Source: XYD12-FULL-36-8 sp964613805
GTDB taxonomy: Bacteria; Bacteroidota; Ignavibacteria; Ignavibacteriales; Ignavibacteriaceae
Length of the DNA stretch: 64,000 nucleotides
Assembly: GCA_964613805.1 (NCBI GenBank)
Contig: CAZTJF010000020.1
Location: 18,711-82,710 of the forward strand
Direction: 5' to 3'
In this document: positions 35,479 to 45,726 of the stretch, in pieces
How positions within the stretch are numbered: the stretch's first letter is position 1
Layout: each line of letters opens with the position of its first letter
The notes under the pieces: generated by a model
Database searches by the model: none
What the model was told of the DNA's origin: nothing
What the model saw: the letters and a program-made list of their open reading frames with translations, nothing else
Made by a program: the position numbers and the translations under genes

Positions 35479-35503
35479 GAAATTTTTTAACTATAATTTT
35501 TAT

Positions 35504-38500
35504 ATGAAAAAGTTACTAACAAGAGTATCAACCTTTTACAATAATCATCAAGATTTTTCTAACATCGTCATTTTAGTGATCTTATGTTCTATCGTCTTTT
35601 TTAATAGCTTATTTATAAACCTGCTTGAAGTTGACGATTATAACTCGCTACTACATAAAAAGTCAGGGATCAATTTAAAGGAGATTATTACTACAAATAC
35701 CTATGGGAGCAATGACGGCGGAAATTATAGACCTATCGAAGTGCTTTCTCATAAGATTGATTCTTTTATTTATGGTTATGAAAATCCCGTAGGACGGCAC
35801 CACACAAATTTTTTGGTTCATATACTAAACGTGTTACTTGTTTATGTGTTAGTATCTGGTATCACAAAAAATCGTACAACCTCCTTAATAGCAGCTTCTT
35901 TTTTTGCTGTTTTTATAATACACAGCTACTCATTATCACCGGTATCATGGATATCTGGCAGAGTTGATCTTTTTGTAACCCTATTTTATTTACTTTCAAT
36001 TATTCTCTTTATTCGATATGTCTCTAATGGTTCAATTTTAACTTTTTCATTTTCGTTGGTGGCATTTTATTTTTCACTTTTATCTAAAGAGATGGCAGTT
36101 ACCCTTCCCTTTGTAATTGTAATATATTCGTGGCTTTTTATTGATAAAGATAAAGTGGAAAGAGATATTAACCACAGAACATTTGAACGGATTTTATGGA
36201 TTGCAATAGCTGGTGGAGTTCTAATATTTATTTCAGCATTCATTATAACACCAAGTTTTTTTACCGCTTTATTCAGTCCAGACAAGAATCTTCATCCTGA
36301 TACAATTCAAAAAATCCAATTTTATGATCTTGCACTAAAAACTGCTGGAGCTTCAATCGCTATAATTGGAATGGCAGTTCTCGTATTGTTCAAATTATTA
36401 AAACAAAAATATCATGTCCTAACTTTGTGGTATTCTCTTCCATATTTTATAGTACTTCTTTTATACTTTGTTGTTAGATTTTTTGCTTTAGGAGGATTTG
36501 GGGGATTATATCAATCAGAAAGTGGGGGAGCAGTAAATTTCAATTTTCATTTTGATGCTTTCCTGAGAGATAATTTAGGATTAGCAGCATTTTTCTGGCC
36601 AGTGGGTAAAGAATACTATGGAACAATTCTGAAATTGCAGATAAACAATGCTTTATTTTTCTATTCTGTTGCATTAATAGCTTTGCTTTTGGTACTATCA
36701 ATATTTTTTCTTTTGATTCGCAAAAAGCACAATAGCCTACTATTTGGCTTTATATGGATATTTATAACATTAGCTCCGGCTCATAATATTCTTGTTTCAC
36801 CCTGGTATTTTAATCAAAGGTATCTTTACTTGCCTGCAGTTGGTTTTTGTATGTTCATTTCGATACTGCTTTATAAATTGATTGACAAAAATAAAATTGC
36901 GACAGTATACTTAAGATATTCAATTATCGCTTTCTTGATTATGCTCATTGGGGTAAAATCCTTTCTGATTGTTAGGCATAATGAAATACTTCGCAAAAAC
37001 GGAAACACAATTAATAATTTCGTTGACGATATTCATCGCTTCGAACCCTTATTATCTGATTCAAGCAGGATTGTTTTTATCACTTATCCTCTAACTCCCA
37101 TTAGTTCAAAGGGTTGTGTGTTTATTGACGCATATTTAAGTGATATTTTAAGAGCACAGAATTGCAATATGGATACATTGCAATACAGTTTTCTTTTATT
37201 CACCAACGAGTTGAGTGATGAAAGACTTGAAATTAATTGGATTGATCAGAAGAGCTTTACCATCGAACTGACAAATCCCGGGAAATATTCAGTAATTCCT
37301 TCCCAGTTATCTACCCTTGATGTAAATATGAGATCAGTGCATAAAGGGCTTCCTTTCCATCCACTGCTTCAACCGTTGCCTGACGAAGGCAAATCAATAG
37401 ATGCAGGCGGCGGTTCTATAAAAATGCTGATGCTGGATGAGAAAAATCAAAAAGCAATAATCAAAATTGATTTAGCTGATTCACTGAACACCAATAATCT
37501 TAATACTTTATTTCTAAGTTTTCAAAAAGGTTATTGGGATTTAGTCAAGGTTCCAGGAATAACTTTTCCAATGGCAAAGATGCAACATTTTGATGAGCTG
37601 TCCTCCAAAAGGATTGCTTTAATTGTCGAGGACAGATTAGTATCATCCTTAGACTCCTCTTTGACACAGTACAAAATTGATTTACAAAATGAAGGTTACC
37701 AAGTTACAATCGAAAGTAATGTTTCATCATCAACTCCCCCGATTGAGATTAGAAAACTATTACATGATGAGTACAGGAAGAATCAAAATCTAACAGGTGC
37801 AGTTTTAATTGGAGATATTTCCGCTTTAATATTTAATGATCTAGCAGACCAAGGTGATCCATATTGGCATGATTACTTAGCAGATTTTTATTACATGGAT
37901 TTAGATGGTGTTTGGGAAGATACAGATAATAACGGAGTTTTTGATCTACATAAAAATAGCGGTAATATTTTCTGGCGAAAGATCAAAAAGTTCATGAATT
38001 TTACTGATGAAAAATTACCTGAAATTTGGGTAAGCCGAATTCGTGCTGATAAATTAACTTCGCTGGGAGATGAACTTTCATTATTAAAAAGTTATTTTGA
38101 GAAAAATCACAAGTACCGAACACGCCAATTAACCCTTCCTGAGAAAAGAGCTTTCGTGATTTCTTCCGGTGTGAATGTTCTTAATTCCGATTGGGGTGCT
38201 TATCCTAATAAAATTTATTCAAAAATTGATGATATTTATTTCAAACCGTTTATGGCTGATACTTTAAGAAAATATCTGAAATCCCCTAATGGTTATGAAT
38301 GGGGAATTATTAATGCTTTTTCAGCGCCTGCAATACACCATTTCGGTGCGTTTAGAAAAAGCATAGACAGCACATGGTGGAAAACAAAAGAAGGGCATCA
38401 AAAAATTGTCAATTATGCGAATCAGATAATTGATGAAAATGATTTTAGTTTACATGATATCAAATCTATTCAGCCGAGAGTCTTATTTTATCATTTGCTG

Positions 38501-38815
38501 ACATCAGAAACAGGCAGGCATGAGATGCATAATTACTTGGCAGGTGCATACATTTTCAGTGGACTGGGAGTGGCTGCAATTGCTGGAACTCAACATAGCG
38601 GCTCTGTTGGAAATCATATTTTATATAATGAATTGGCAGTTGGTAAAACAATTGGTGAAGCGTGGAAAAATGCTCTTAAGTGGCTTGTCAAAAATGCTGA
38701 AGAAAAGATTACAATTAAATATTATCCAAATCAAACGGAAATTTTGACAGCTGGAAAAAGTAATTACAAAGCTGTACTTATTGGTGATGGAACATTGAAA
38801 TTACCTATGCGATAA
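35504..38815 (+). CDS. GT-C-like membrane protein fused to C25-peptidase-like domain
   Basis: A 1103-aa fusion. Residues 1 to about 500 are a polytopic membrane part with 10 or more helices. The acidic pair in LLEVDDYN (near residue 44) and NYRPIEVLSHKID resemble TMTC/protein-O-mannosyltransferase-type GT-C enzymes. After a linker, residues about 700-1090 look like a gingipain (C25) fold: ALIVEDRLVSS, a GAVLIGDISALIFND strand, an acidic FYYMDLDGVWEDTDNNGVFD loop, EIWVSRIRADKL, and VLFYHLLTSETGRHEMHNYL near residue 993. I do not see the catalytic Cys expected in the last motif, so the domain may be inactive. The gene is 25 bp after the deacetylase. Domain calls are by pattern only. Confidence 0.65.
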   Translation: MKKLLTRVSTFYNNHQDFSNIVILVILCSIVFFNSLFINLLEVDDYNSLLHKKSGINLKEIITTNTYGSNDGGNYRPIEVLSHKIDSFIYGYENPVGRHHTNFLVHILNVLLVYVLVSGITKNRTTSLIAASFFAVFIIHSYSLSPVSWISGRVDLFVTLFYLLSIILFIRYVSNGSILTFSFSLVAFYFSLLSKEMAVTLPFVIVIYSWLFIDKDKVERDINHRTFERILWIAIAGGVLIFISAFIITPSFFTALFSPDKNLHPDTIQKIQFYDLALKTAGASIAIIGMAVLVLFKLLKQKYHVLTLWYSLPYFIVLLLYFVVRFFALGGFGGLYQSESGGAVNFNFHFDAFLRDNLGLAAFFWPVGKEYYGTILKLQINNALFFYSVALIALLLVLSIFFLLIRKKHNSLLFGFIWIFITLAPAHNILVSPWYFNQRYLYLPAVGFCMFISILLYKLIDKNKIATVYLRYSIIAFLIMLIGVKSFLIVRHNEILRKNGNTINNFVDDIHRFEPLLSDSSRIVFITYPLTPISSKGCVFIDAYLSDILRAQNCNMDTLQYSFLLFTNELSDERLEINWIDQKSFTIELTNPGKYSVIPSQLSTLDVNMRSVHKGLPFHPLLQPLPDEGKSIDAGGGSIKMLMLDEKNQKAIIKIDLADSLNTNNLNTLFLSFQKGYWDLVKVPGITFPMAKMQHFDELSSKRIALIVEDRLVSSLDSSLTQYKIDLQNEGYQVTIESNVSSSTPPIEIRKLLHDEYRKNQNLTGAVLIGDISALIFNDLADQGDPYWHDYLADFYYMDLDGVWEDTDNNGVFDLHKNSGNIFWRKIKKFMNFTDEKLPEIWVSRIRADKLTSLGDELSLLKSYFEKNHKYRTRQLTLPEKRAFVISSGVNVLNSDWGAYPNKIYSKIDDIYFKPFMADTLRKYLKSPNGYEWGIINAFSAPAIHHFGAFRKSIDSTWWKTKEGHQKIVNYANQIIDENDFSLHDIKSIQPRVLFYHLLTSETGRHEMHNYLAGAYIFSGLGVAAIAGTQHSGSVGNHILYNELAVGKTIGEAWKNALKWLVKNAEEKITIKYYPNQTEILTAGKSNYKAVLIGDGTLKLPMR

Positions 38816-38942
38816 AATGTTGTAATTCAGCCGAAATTCAATGTTTTTTGGGATTTATTTTCATCCTTTCGTGATTGAAAAGGTACGATTATTGAATATT
38901 AAGTATAAAATAAATTGAAATTATATTAGCAAAGGCATAAAA

Positions 38943-40109
38943 ATGAAAACTGATAACCTTAAAAAAAACTTACCACAAAACGAATTTCCTTTAATGGAGA
39001 CAGAACGGGGGAATATCGTACTATTTCATCCGCATATTTCAAAAGCATCTGTAAAAGAACTTGAGGATACATTATCAACCCGCTGGATTGGACAAGGACC
39101 TAAAGTAGAAAAATTTGAAGCTATGTTTCAGAAAAGGTTTACGAAAGGATATCCGGTAATTGCAGTTGGTTCGGGAACTGATGCATTACACCTTGCTTAT
39201 CTACTTGCAGATATTAAAAAAGATGATGAAGTCGTTGTACCTGTTTTTACATGCACTGCGACTAATATTCCATTCCTTTACATGGGAGCTAAAGTTAAAT
39301 TCGCTGATGTTCAAGTTGATACTTTAAATATTGATGTTAAGCACGTAAAAAAACTTGTCAATGAAAAAACAAGAGCAATTGTATGTGTACATTATGGGGG
39401 ACTTCCCTGTGATATGAATGAACTTCACGAGATCGCCAACAAATATGCAATTCCTGTAATTGAAGATGCCGCACATGCACTTGGTGCAACATATAATGGA
39501 GTTCCCATTGGTGCTGTTTCAGATTTCACAATGTATTCATTTCAAGCAATTAAGCATATAACTACCGGAGATGGTGGACTTCTTGCTTTTAAGGATTCAT
39601 CACTTTTGGAAAAAGCAAAGCGATTGCGCTGGTTTGGAATTGACAGAGCCGCTAAACAAGGTGGAATTTGGGAGAACGACATAGTCGAGGTTGGCTACAA
39701 ATATCAGATGACAGATATAGCAGCTTGCTTAGGGATTTCTGCATTGAATGAGTTTGATCAAATCATTTCTCATCGCCAAAATTTATTTAAAGAATATGTT
39801 AATGGTCTTAAAAATGTTCCCGGTATTTCTGTTATCGGTTCAGATTTAAGGGATAGAACACACGCAGCATGGTTATGCACTGTTTTAGTGGAGAATCGTT
39901 CTGAGTTAATGAAAAAATTGCATGGCAATAAAATTGAATCTGCACAAGTACATTACCGTAATGATAGATATTCCATCTTTGGCGGCAGAAGAAAAGATCT
40001 TCCGAATATGGATTTAGTTGAGGATAAGTATTTAGTCCTTCCATTACATACAAAAGTTAGTGTTGAAGATATTCAGCATGTTTGCGAAGTTATTAAAAGC
40101 GGCTGGTAA
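38943..40109 (+). CDS. DegT/DnrJ/EryC1/StrS-family aminotransferase
   Basis: A 388-aa PLP-dependent sugar aminotransferase. Signatures: WIGQGPKVEKFE, VGSGTDALHLAYLLA, VIEDAAHALGA (the PLP-stacking Asp/His) and SFQAIKHITTGDGG with Lys204 as the internal aldimine. It converts keto-sugars linked to a nucleotide to amino-sugars. Start ATG at 38943; the gene is 127 bp after the fusion gene. Together with the deacetylases and SDR it argues for an amino- or deoxy-sugar in the surface glycan. Confidence 0.9.
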   Translation: MKTDNLKKNLPQNEFPLMETERGNIVLFHPHISKASVKELEDTLSTRWIGQGPKVEKFEAMFQKRFTKGYPVIAVGSGTDALHLAYLLADIKKDDEVVVPVFTCTATNIPFLYMGAKVKFADVQVDTLNIDVKHVKKLVNEKTRAIVCVHYGGLPCDMNELHEIANKYAIPVIEDAAHALGATYNGVPIGAVSDFTMYSFQAIKHITTGDGGLLAFKDSSLLEKAKRLRWFGIDRAAKQGGIWENDIVEVGYKYQMTDIAACLGISALNEFDQIISHRQNLFKEYVNGLKNVPGISVIGSDLRDRTHAAWLCTVLVENRSELMKKLHGNKIESAQVHYRNDRYSIFGGRRKDLPNMDLVEDKYLVLPLHTKVSVEDIQHVCEVIKSGW

Positions 40110-40165
40110 ATAACCTATTTATAACTGTTTAACGATTTTTATTTTTAGGTATTCGATGTGAGTCA

Positions 40166-41953
40166 ATGAAACTACTATTCAATGTTTTTAAAAATCTTAT
40201 TCAATCATCTCAAAAGATGCCAGCATTGACAACTCAACATACCAATTCATTGCAGAATAGATACGACTCATCAAATAAAGTCGTAAATCTTCTTGTTGTT
40301 ATTTTTTTACTTGTGAATTTCATTCTACTTGGGATTAGCGGAATAAATAATGCCACAAATCCAGAGTCTTGGGATACAACTGCTTACCTTGGAGAGGCGA
40401 ATTTTATTAAAAATAACGGTGGATGGTCAAATTTTTTAAATTTGTGCTTTTCTGGAGATTACAAGCAAGCTAATCAGCACCCATTATATATTTTATTATT
40501 AGTACCAATTGCTTCGACCAACATTTCATTTTTTATTACAGCTAAATTAGTAAGTTTTTTAATTGGTTTGATTTTTCTTCTAATCGTTTATTTTGTTGTA
40601 AAGAAAATGGCGGGAAATATTACGGCGGCAATAGTAGTGTCTGCTTTGCTGTTGAATGTCATATTCATTCAGTGGACAACCGAAGTTGCCTGTGAATCAT
40701 TACTTATGCTTTTCAGTTTTTTAACTTTATTTTTTGTTCATCTCGGATTTGAAAAAAATAAGAATTGGGTGTTTGCAGGTTTTTTTGCTGGATTAGCATA
40801 TCTAACAAAAGGAACAAGCTTGATTCTTTTACCTGGGTTTCTTATTTCTGCCCTTATAATTTATCGAACTAAAATATTTAAGAATAAATATTTCTGGTCA
40901 TTCTTTTTATTATTCTTTATAACTGCATCACCGCTGCTTATTAGGAATGTGATTGTCTATAAAAATCCATTTTTTAACGTCAATAATTATATTATAACTT
41001 TAGGAGTGGATTATTTAGATGAGAACCGCTATGTAACTTACAGCCCAAATGAAGGAGCAACTCTCTGGAAATTTGATAAAATTGAAGGGCAAGATAATTC
41101 TAAAGAATCAAAGGGTAGTATAATCCCTAAGTTAATCCAGATACCGAGCAAAATGTTGACAGGAATAAAAGCAGAAGCATCTATTTTCCTTGATTCATTT
41201 AACATTCTTCAGCAAAATCTTTCCAAGACCGTGCTTTGGATAACCGGAATAATATTCTCACTTTTATTCTTCATTGGCATTTTACGTGAGAAGAATAAAG
41301 CCGGGAAGATATATCTGCTATTGACTATTATCATTTTCATTTTATTTCTATCATTTAATCCAATTGATCGTTATTTCCTTCCTTTAACTGCCTTCATTTG
41401 GATTTATATTGCGTTTGGTTTAATGTCAATAACTGAATTGGCAAGTAAAAAACTCATTGGTAAAAGTTCAAGTTTAGATTTTGAGTTTTATTTTCAAATT
41501 GTATTGTTATTATTCTTAATTTTTCATCTAAGCTATACTTTAATAAATAAACCTATCGCTGATCCGATGAAATCAGTCTATTGCAGTCTAAGCCGCACTG
41601 ACATCTTGGATTGGTTAAGGTCGAATTTAAAAGAGGATGAAAAATATACTCTAGGACCAAACTTAAATTGGCAGTTATCAACTGGAATATGGATTTTACC
41701 TCCTTATAATGCAAAAACAAAGGACTTTCAGAAATTCAAAAATTTTATTGCGAAACATAATGTTTCATATATCATAATTGACACTGAAAGTCTTAGCGAT
41801 AAAATGAAGCTGATCGAAAACATTTTTATTATTGATCCGATTGAAGGATTAATAGAAAAGAAGTCCGAAACAGGGTGGATGTTAATTTATAAGGATAAAA
41901 ATAAACCGGTTGATTACCTAATTTATAAATTGAATGATCCAATTCATTCTTAA
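40166..41953 (+). CDS. GT-C family (family 39-like) glycosyltransferase
   Basis: A 595-aa polytopic membrane protein with 10-13 helices. The first periplasmic loop has ESWDTTAYLGEANFI with the catalytic-type Asp, and QHPLYILLLV as in ArnT/PMT enzymes. A soluble C-terminal domain follows (about residues 480-595). It would use a polyprenyl-phosphate sugar donor on the outer face of the inner membrane. It follows the aminotransferase by 56 bp. Acceptor is unknown. ATG 40166 is the start; upstream in-frame alternatives were not seen. Confidence 0.8.
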   Translation: MKLLFNVFKNLIQSSQKMPALTTQHTNSLQNRYDSSNKVVNLLVVIFLLVNFILLGISGINNATNPESWDTTAYLGEANFIKNNGGWSNFLNLCFSGDYKQANQHPLYILLLVPIASTNISFFITAKLVSFLIGLIFLLIVYFVVKKMAGNITAAIVVSALLLNVIFIQWTTEVACESLLMLFSFLTLFFVHLGFEKNKNWVFAGFFAGLAYLTKGTSLILLPGFLISALIIYRTKIFKNKYFWSFFLLFFITASPLLIRNVIVYKNPFFNVNNYIITLGVDYLDENRYVTYSPNEGATLWKFDKIEGQDNSKESKGSIIPKLIQIPSKMLTGIKAEASIFLDSFNILQQNLSKTVLWITGIIFSLLFFIGILREKNKAGKIYLLLTIIIFILFLSFNPIDRYFLPLTAFIWIYIAFGLMSITELASKKLIGKSSSLDFEFYFQIVLLLFLIFHLSYTLINKPIADPMKSVYCSLSRTDILDWLRSNLKEDEKYTLGPNLNWQLSTGIWILPPYNAKTKDFQKFKNFIAKHNVSYIIIDTESLSDKMKLIENIFIIDPIEGLIEKKSETGWMLIYKDKNKPVDYLIYKLNDPIHS

Positions 41954-42007
41954 AATATATATTTTTAGCCGAGCTAAATAAAAATATAAAATCTATAAAA
42001 GAATTAT

Positions 42008-43192
42008 ATGCCTTATAAAGTACTGATGATTGCACCACGCCCTTTCTTCGTTGATGTTGGTTTTTCAGTGCAAATTCTTGAAGAATACAAAGCACTTCAG
42101 CAACAGGGGAATGATGTTATTCTTACATGCTATCACTTGGGACAAGATATTAAAGATGTTAAGACCTCAAGATCCTTAAACATCCCGTGGTATAAAGACC
42201 CACTGAGAAATGTATCATTTCATTATTTGTATCTGGATTTTCTTTTATTAGTTCACACTTATAAAATTGCCCGAAGATTCAAGCCACATATTATCCATGC
42301 GCACATTCATGAAGGCGGATTGATTGGAATAATTGTGGGCAAACTGCTTAGAATTCCGGTGATTATGGATATTCAAGGCAGCATGCTCGGCGAATACAAA
42401 GAACGTGGATTGCCAAGCAATAAGTTCATTGATGGAATAATTGGGTTCATCGAGAATTGGATAAATCGTTATTCAGATGCACTTATGGTTGAAATGGAAT
42501 TAAGAAAGGATTCACTTTTAAAAGCTGAAGGAATTAATCAAAACAAAATTTATCATTTTAAGCTGGGTATAGATACCGACCTTTTCTCTCAATCTCATCG
42601 AGATGAAAAACTCTTGGATAAATTGAATATTCCAAAGGATAGAAAAGTAATTGGTTATGTTGGTTTGCTCACACCCTATCAGGGAATTGACTACATGCTT
42701 GAGGCAATGCAGCAAATTCTGCAAAGTAGAAAAGATGTACACTTGCTCGTTATGGGTTATTTGAATTTAGAAAAGTATAAGCAGAAATCTTCAGAATTGG
42801 GCTTAGATGGTTATGTCACCTTCACTGGCAAAATGCCATACCACGATGCACCAAAGCATTTAGGTTTATGCGAACTTGCAGTGGGACCCAAAATCTCGTT
42901 GGAAGAAACAAACGGAAAATTAATTACCTACATGTCCATGGGTTTGCCGACTGTTGTATTTGATACACCTATGAATAGGGAATATTTGGGTGAATTGGGA
43001 ATCTATGCAAAATATAAAGACACAACAGATTTGGCTAAATGTATTTTAAATGTTTTGAATTCACCTGGTGATTATGAAGAACTCAAATTAAAATTGAGGA
43101 AAAGAGCAGTTGCAAATTTTGGACTTAAAGGAATGGCAGAGAATACAATGGAGATGTATTCAGACGTTGTTAAAAAGTATAAGGGAAAATAA
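42008..43192 (+). CDS. GT4-family glycosyltransferase
   Basis: A 394-aa GT-B enzyme. It begins APRPFFVDVGFSVQI, has HAHIHEGGLIG in the acceptor domain, then VGLLTPYQGIDYMLEAM and a GPKISLEETNGKLITYMSMG donor motif in which the expected first Glu and second Glu/Lys positions are only partly matched. Similar in layout to the GT4 at 22600. Cytosolic side, likely membrane-associated. 54 bp after the GT-C gene. Confidence 0.85.
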   Translation: MPYKVLMIAPRPFFVDVGFSVQILEEYKALQQQGNDVILTCYHLGQDIKDVKTSRSLNIPWYKDPLRNVSFHYLYLDFLLLVHTYKIARRFKPHIIHAHIHEGGLIGIIVGKLLRIPVIMDIQGSMLGEYKERGLPSNKFIDGIIGFIENWINRYSDALMVEMELRKDSLLKAEGINQNKIYHFKLGIDTDLFSQSHRDEKLLDKLNIPKDRKVIGYVGLLTPYQGIDYMLEAMQQILQSRKDVHLLVMGYLNLEKYKQKSSELGLDGYVTFTGKMPYHDAPKHLGLCELAVGPKISLEETNGKLITYMSMGLPTVVFDTPMNREYLGELGIYAKYKDTTDLAKCILNVLNSPGDYEELKLKLRKRAVANFGLKGMAENTMEMYSDVVKKYKGK

Positions 43193-43355
43193 AAAGTTGA
43201 GTTTATGAAGTTTGTTTGTTATAATTCAACTTATTCATCGTAAACCCATGTTCTTTTGTCTGTTAAAAATATATGTTCAAACAGCATTAATTAGTTGGAG
43301 TGGAAGTCTAATCAGAAACCTCTTCAATATTAGATTTAGGAATTAATAGAATTTT

Positions 43356-44408
43356 ATGCCGAGTATTGAAAATTCTCAGATTAAAAATTTTTTTACTTAT
43401 TTACGACAGTTATTCAAGCAAAATGTAGAGAACCAAAACTATGGTAAGTTTAGATTATTTTGGAGAAGAATTCGAGTCTGGATAATGCTCGCCGTTGGTA
43501 TTTCTTTGTTATTAATTTTATTGAATCAAATCTCTTTAAACGATTTTTTCCTGAGTATTTCAAATGTTAATCCGCTTCTTCTAATTGCTGCTATTGTAAT
43601 TGGGCTGACCGCTACGCTGTTAAAGACTGCAAGATTTAGTTCTTTTTTCCCTGCACCAAGGCGATGGTTAGGTTTATATGGTGTATTCGCAATTCTCCGA
43701 GTTGTTTATTATCTCATGCCTTTTAATTCAGGTGAGATTGTTTACCTGTCAGCACTAAAGAAATATAAATTTTCTCCATCAATTACTGAGACTGCACCTA
43801 CTTGGTTTTTTCTCAGAGTAACTGATGTAATTGCTTTGTCAATGTGGTTTTTAATTGTATTGTTTCTGGTGCCTTTTACTGGCAGTCTATTTGGTAAAAT
43901 GTATTCATTCAGGTGGATTATAATTGGAATTGCCGGTTTAATGCTTCTAATTGTTCTCACATTCCCACTTTGGATTCCAAGAATTAAAATTGATAAAACT
44001 GAAAATTGGTTCACCAATAAACTTAAACTATTTCAATCTGGATTTAATCGTACGTTTGGAATCCAGACGTTGGTTAGAACATTGTTTATGTCACTTACTA
44101 TTTGGTTCTCGCTGATTTTGTTTGATACACTTGCTCTGCTTGCATTCAATACACCACTTACTATTTTAGAATGCTTCCTTGCATCAATCGGGTTGTATTG
44201 TATTTCACTTTTACCGATAAATGCTCCATTAAATTTAGGAACCGATGAGGCGATTTGGACAGGTATCTTGATGATAGCAGGGGTTGCTTCAAGTCAAGCA
44301 ATTTCTATCGCCTTAAGCATTAGGTTTGTGAGTATTTTTGTTTTGATTATTGAGGCAATAATAGGTTCAACAATTTTTTTTACGAAAAAAAATTTAGCTG
44401 CATCCTAA
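43356..44408 (+). CDS. Flippase-like LPG-synthase transmembrane protein
   Basis: A 350-aa membrane protein, third flippase-like copy. It has about eight helices with a longer charged N-terminal cytosolic region (residues 1-40), a YLMPFNSGEIVYLSALKKY motif, and a final PLNLGTDEAIWTGILM that is the GxGxxE-type end of the family. Divergent from the other two copies, so family membership is less certain. It is 163 bp behind the GT4 gene and 86 bp before a GT2 gene. Confidence 0.7.
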   Translation: MPSIENSQIKNFFTYLRQLFKQNVENQNYGKFRLFWRRIRVWIMLAVGISLLLILLNQISLNDFFLSISNVNPLLLIAAIVIGLTATLLKTARFSSFFPAPRRWLGLYGVFAILRVVYYLMPFNSGEIVYLSALKKYKFSPSITETAPTWFFLRVTDVIALSMWFLIVLFLVPFTGSLFGKMYSFRWIIIGIAGLMLLIVLTFPLWIPRIKIDKTENWFTNKLKLFQSGFNRTFGIQTLVRTLFMSLTIWFSLILFDTLALLAFNTPLTILECFLASIGLYCISLLPINAPLNLGTDEAIWTGILMIAGVASSQAISIALSIRFVSIFVLIIEAIIGSTIFFTKKNLAAS

Positions 44409-44494
44409 CAAGTGAATTGAAAATAGTTAATTAATTTTTCTGAAATATTTTTATCATTTCAAGTAAATAATTTGTAAAATAGTATCAAATAAAT

Positions 44495-45631
44495 ATGTCC
44501 CCAAAATCTGTTTCATTTGTAATACCATGCTTAAATGAAGAGAAAACTCTACCAATCGTTTTAGATAAGATAAATAAGGTAAGAGAATCTTCACTATCAA
44601 GCTATAAAACTGAAATTGTCGTTTCTGATAATGGCAGTAATGATGAATCTGTTAGCATTGCGAAAAAACATGGAGCAAAAGTTGTCCACTGTCCTGCAAA
44701 AGGATATGGAGCTGCACTTAAACATGGTATTTATAATGCGGAAGGGGATATTATTGTCTTTGCAGATGCTGATGATACATATGATTTTTTTGAATCCCCG
44801 AATTTGATTACTGAATTAGAAAAGGGTTATGACTTAGTAATTGGAGATAGGATAAATGGAAAAATACAAAATGGTGCAATGCCATGGCTTCATAGACATA
44901 TAGGCACTCCCGTTCTAACATTTATAATAAATTCATTATTCGCTAATAAAACAAATAAAATAAATGATTGTAATTCTGGGTTTAGATGTTTCAAGAAACA
45001 AAGTTTTCTTGACTGGAAGATAAAAAGTGATGGGATGGAATTTGCGTCTGAAATGCTAGTGAGAGCAGTTACTTCAAAATCTAAAATATCGCATGTGCCG
45101 ATTACATTGTACCCTGATCATAAAGAACGTCAACCCCATTTAAGAACATGGACCGATGGTATGCGTCATTTGCTTCAAATTTTACTTCCTGCATCAAATT
45201 TTTTCTACAAAATAGGAGCAGTTTTATTTATAATTAGTTGGATGATTATTATTATCGGATTAATGGAAGGTCCTATTCAAATTGGCATTTTTGGAATATT
45301 TGGAATTCATACTCTTATGTTTGCCTTGCTCGGGACAGTTTTTGGGTTAACGATTTTTGGAATGGGATTATTTCTTGCGGTGAGTCAAGAAACTGAGGTC
45401 GGTTTTTATAATTACTTGATAAATCTGCAAGAGAATAGAGTCTTTTGGATATCGGCGATTATTGTCACCATTGGTTTAATCTTATTTTTAAGAATATTCA
45501 CAAGATGGGTAATTTTTGACTTTAAAGACCTATCAATGGAAAGAGAAACTTTAGCATTTATCACGATAAGTGTGAACTTAATACAGTTTGTTTTTATGAT
45601 ACTCACAGCGCACTTAATAAAGAGGACATAA
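44495..45631 (+). CDS. GT2 glycosyltransferase with C-terminal membrane helices
   Basis: A 378-aa dolichol-phosphate-mannose-synthase-like GT2 enzyme. GT-A domain with FVIPCLNEEKTLPIVLDKI, VVSDNGSNDES, and FADADDTYDF as the DXD region; about four membrane helices after residue 230. It probably builds a polyprenyl-phosphate sugar that the neighbouring GT-C enzymes would use. It is followed by an imperfect stem-loop at 45673 and a convergent secreted-protein gene. Confidence 0.85.
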   Translation: MSPKSVSFVIPCLNEEKTLPIVLDKINKVRESSLSSYKTEIVVSDNGSNDESVSIAKKHGAKVVHCPAKGYGAALKHGIYNAEGDIIVFADADDTYDFFESPNLITELEKGYDLVIGDRINGKIQNGAMPWLHRHIGTPVLTFIINSLFANKTNKINDCNSGFRCFKKQSFLDWKIKSDGMEFASEMLVRAVTSKSKISHVPITLYPDHKERQPHLRTWTDGMRHLLQILLPASNFFYKIGAVLFIISWMIIIIGLMEGPIQIGIFGIFGIHTLMFALLGTVFGLTIFGMGLFLAVSQETEVGFYNYLINLQENRVFWISAIIVTIGLILFLRIFTRWVIFDFKDLSMERETLAFITISVNLIQFVFMILTAHLIKRT

Positions 45632-45672
45632 ATATCACTGCTAAAATTTTTTATAAATCATATTTTAAAAAT

Positions 45673-45703
45673 AAAAAGCCGGAAGCTAAACTTACCGACT
45701 TTT
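45673..45703. terminator. Bidirectional stem-loop terminator, imperfect
   Basis: AAAAGCCGGAAG and CTTACCGACTTTT form an A/T-tailed stem with mismatches and a short loop, between the convergent GT2 gene (ends 45631) and the decayed sorting domain (from 45727). A-tracts on one side and T-tracts on the other fit use in both directions. Confidence 0.55.
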
Positions 45704-45726
45704 AATTTATATAGGAATTATGAGAG

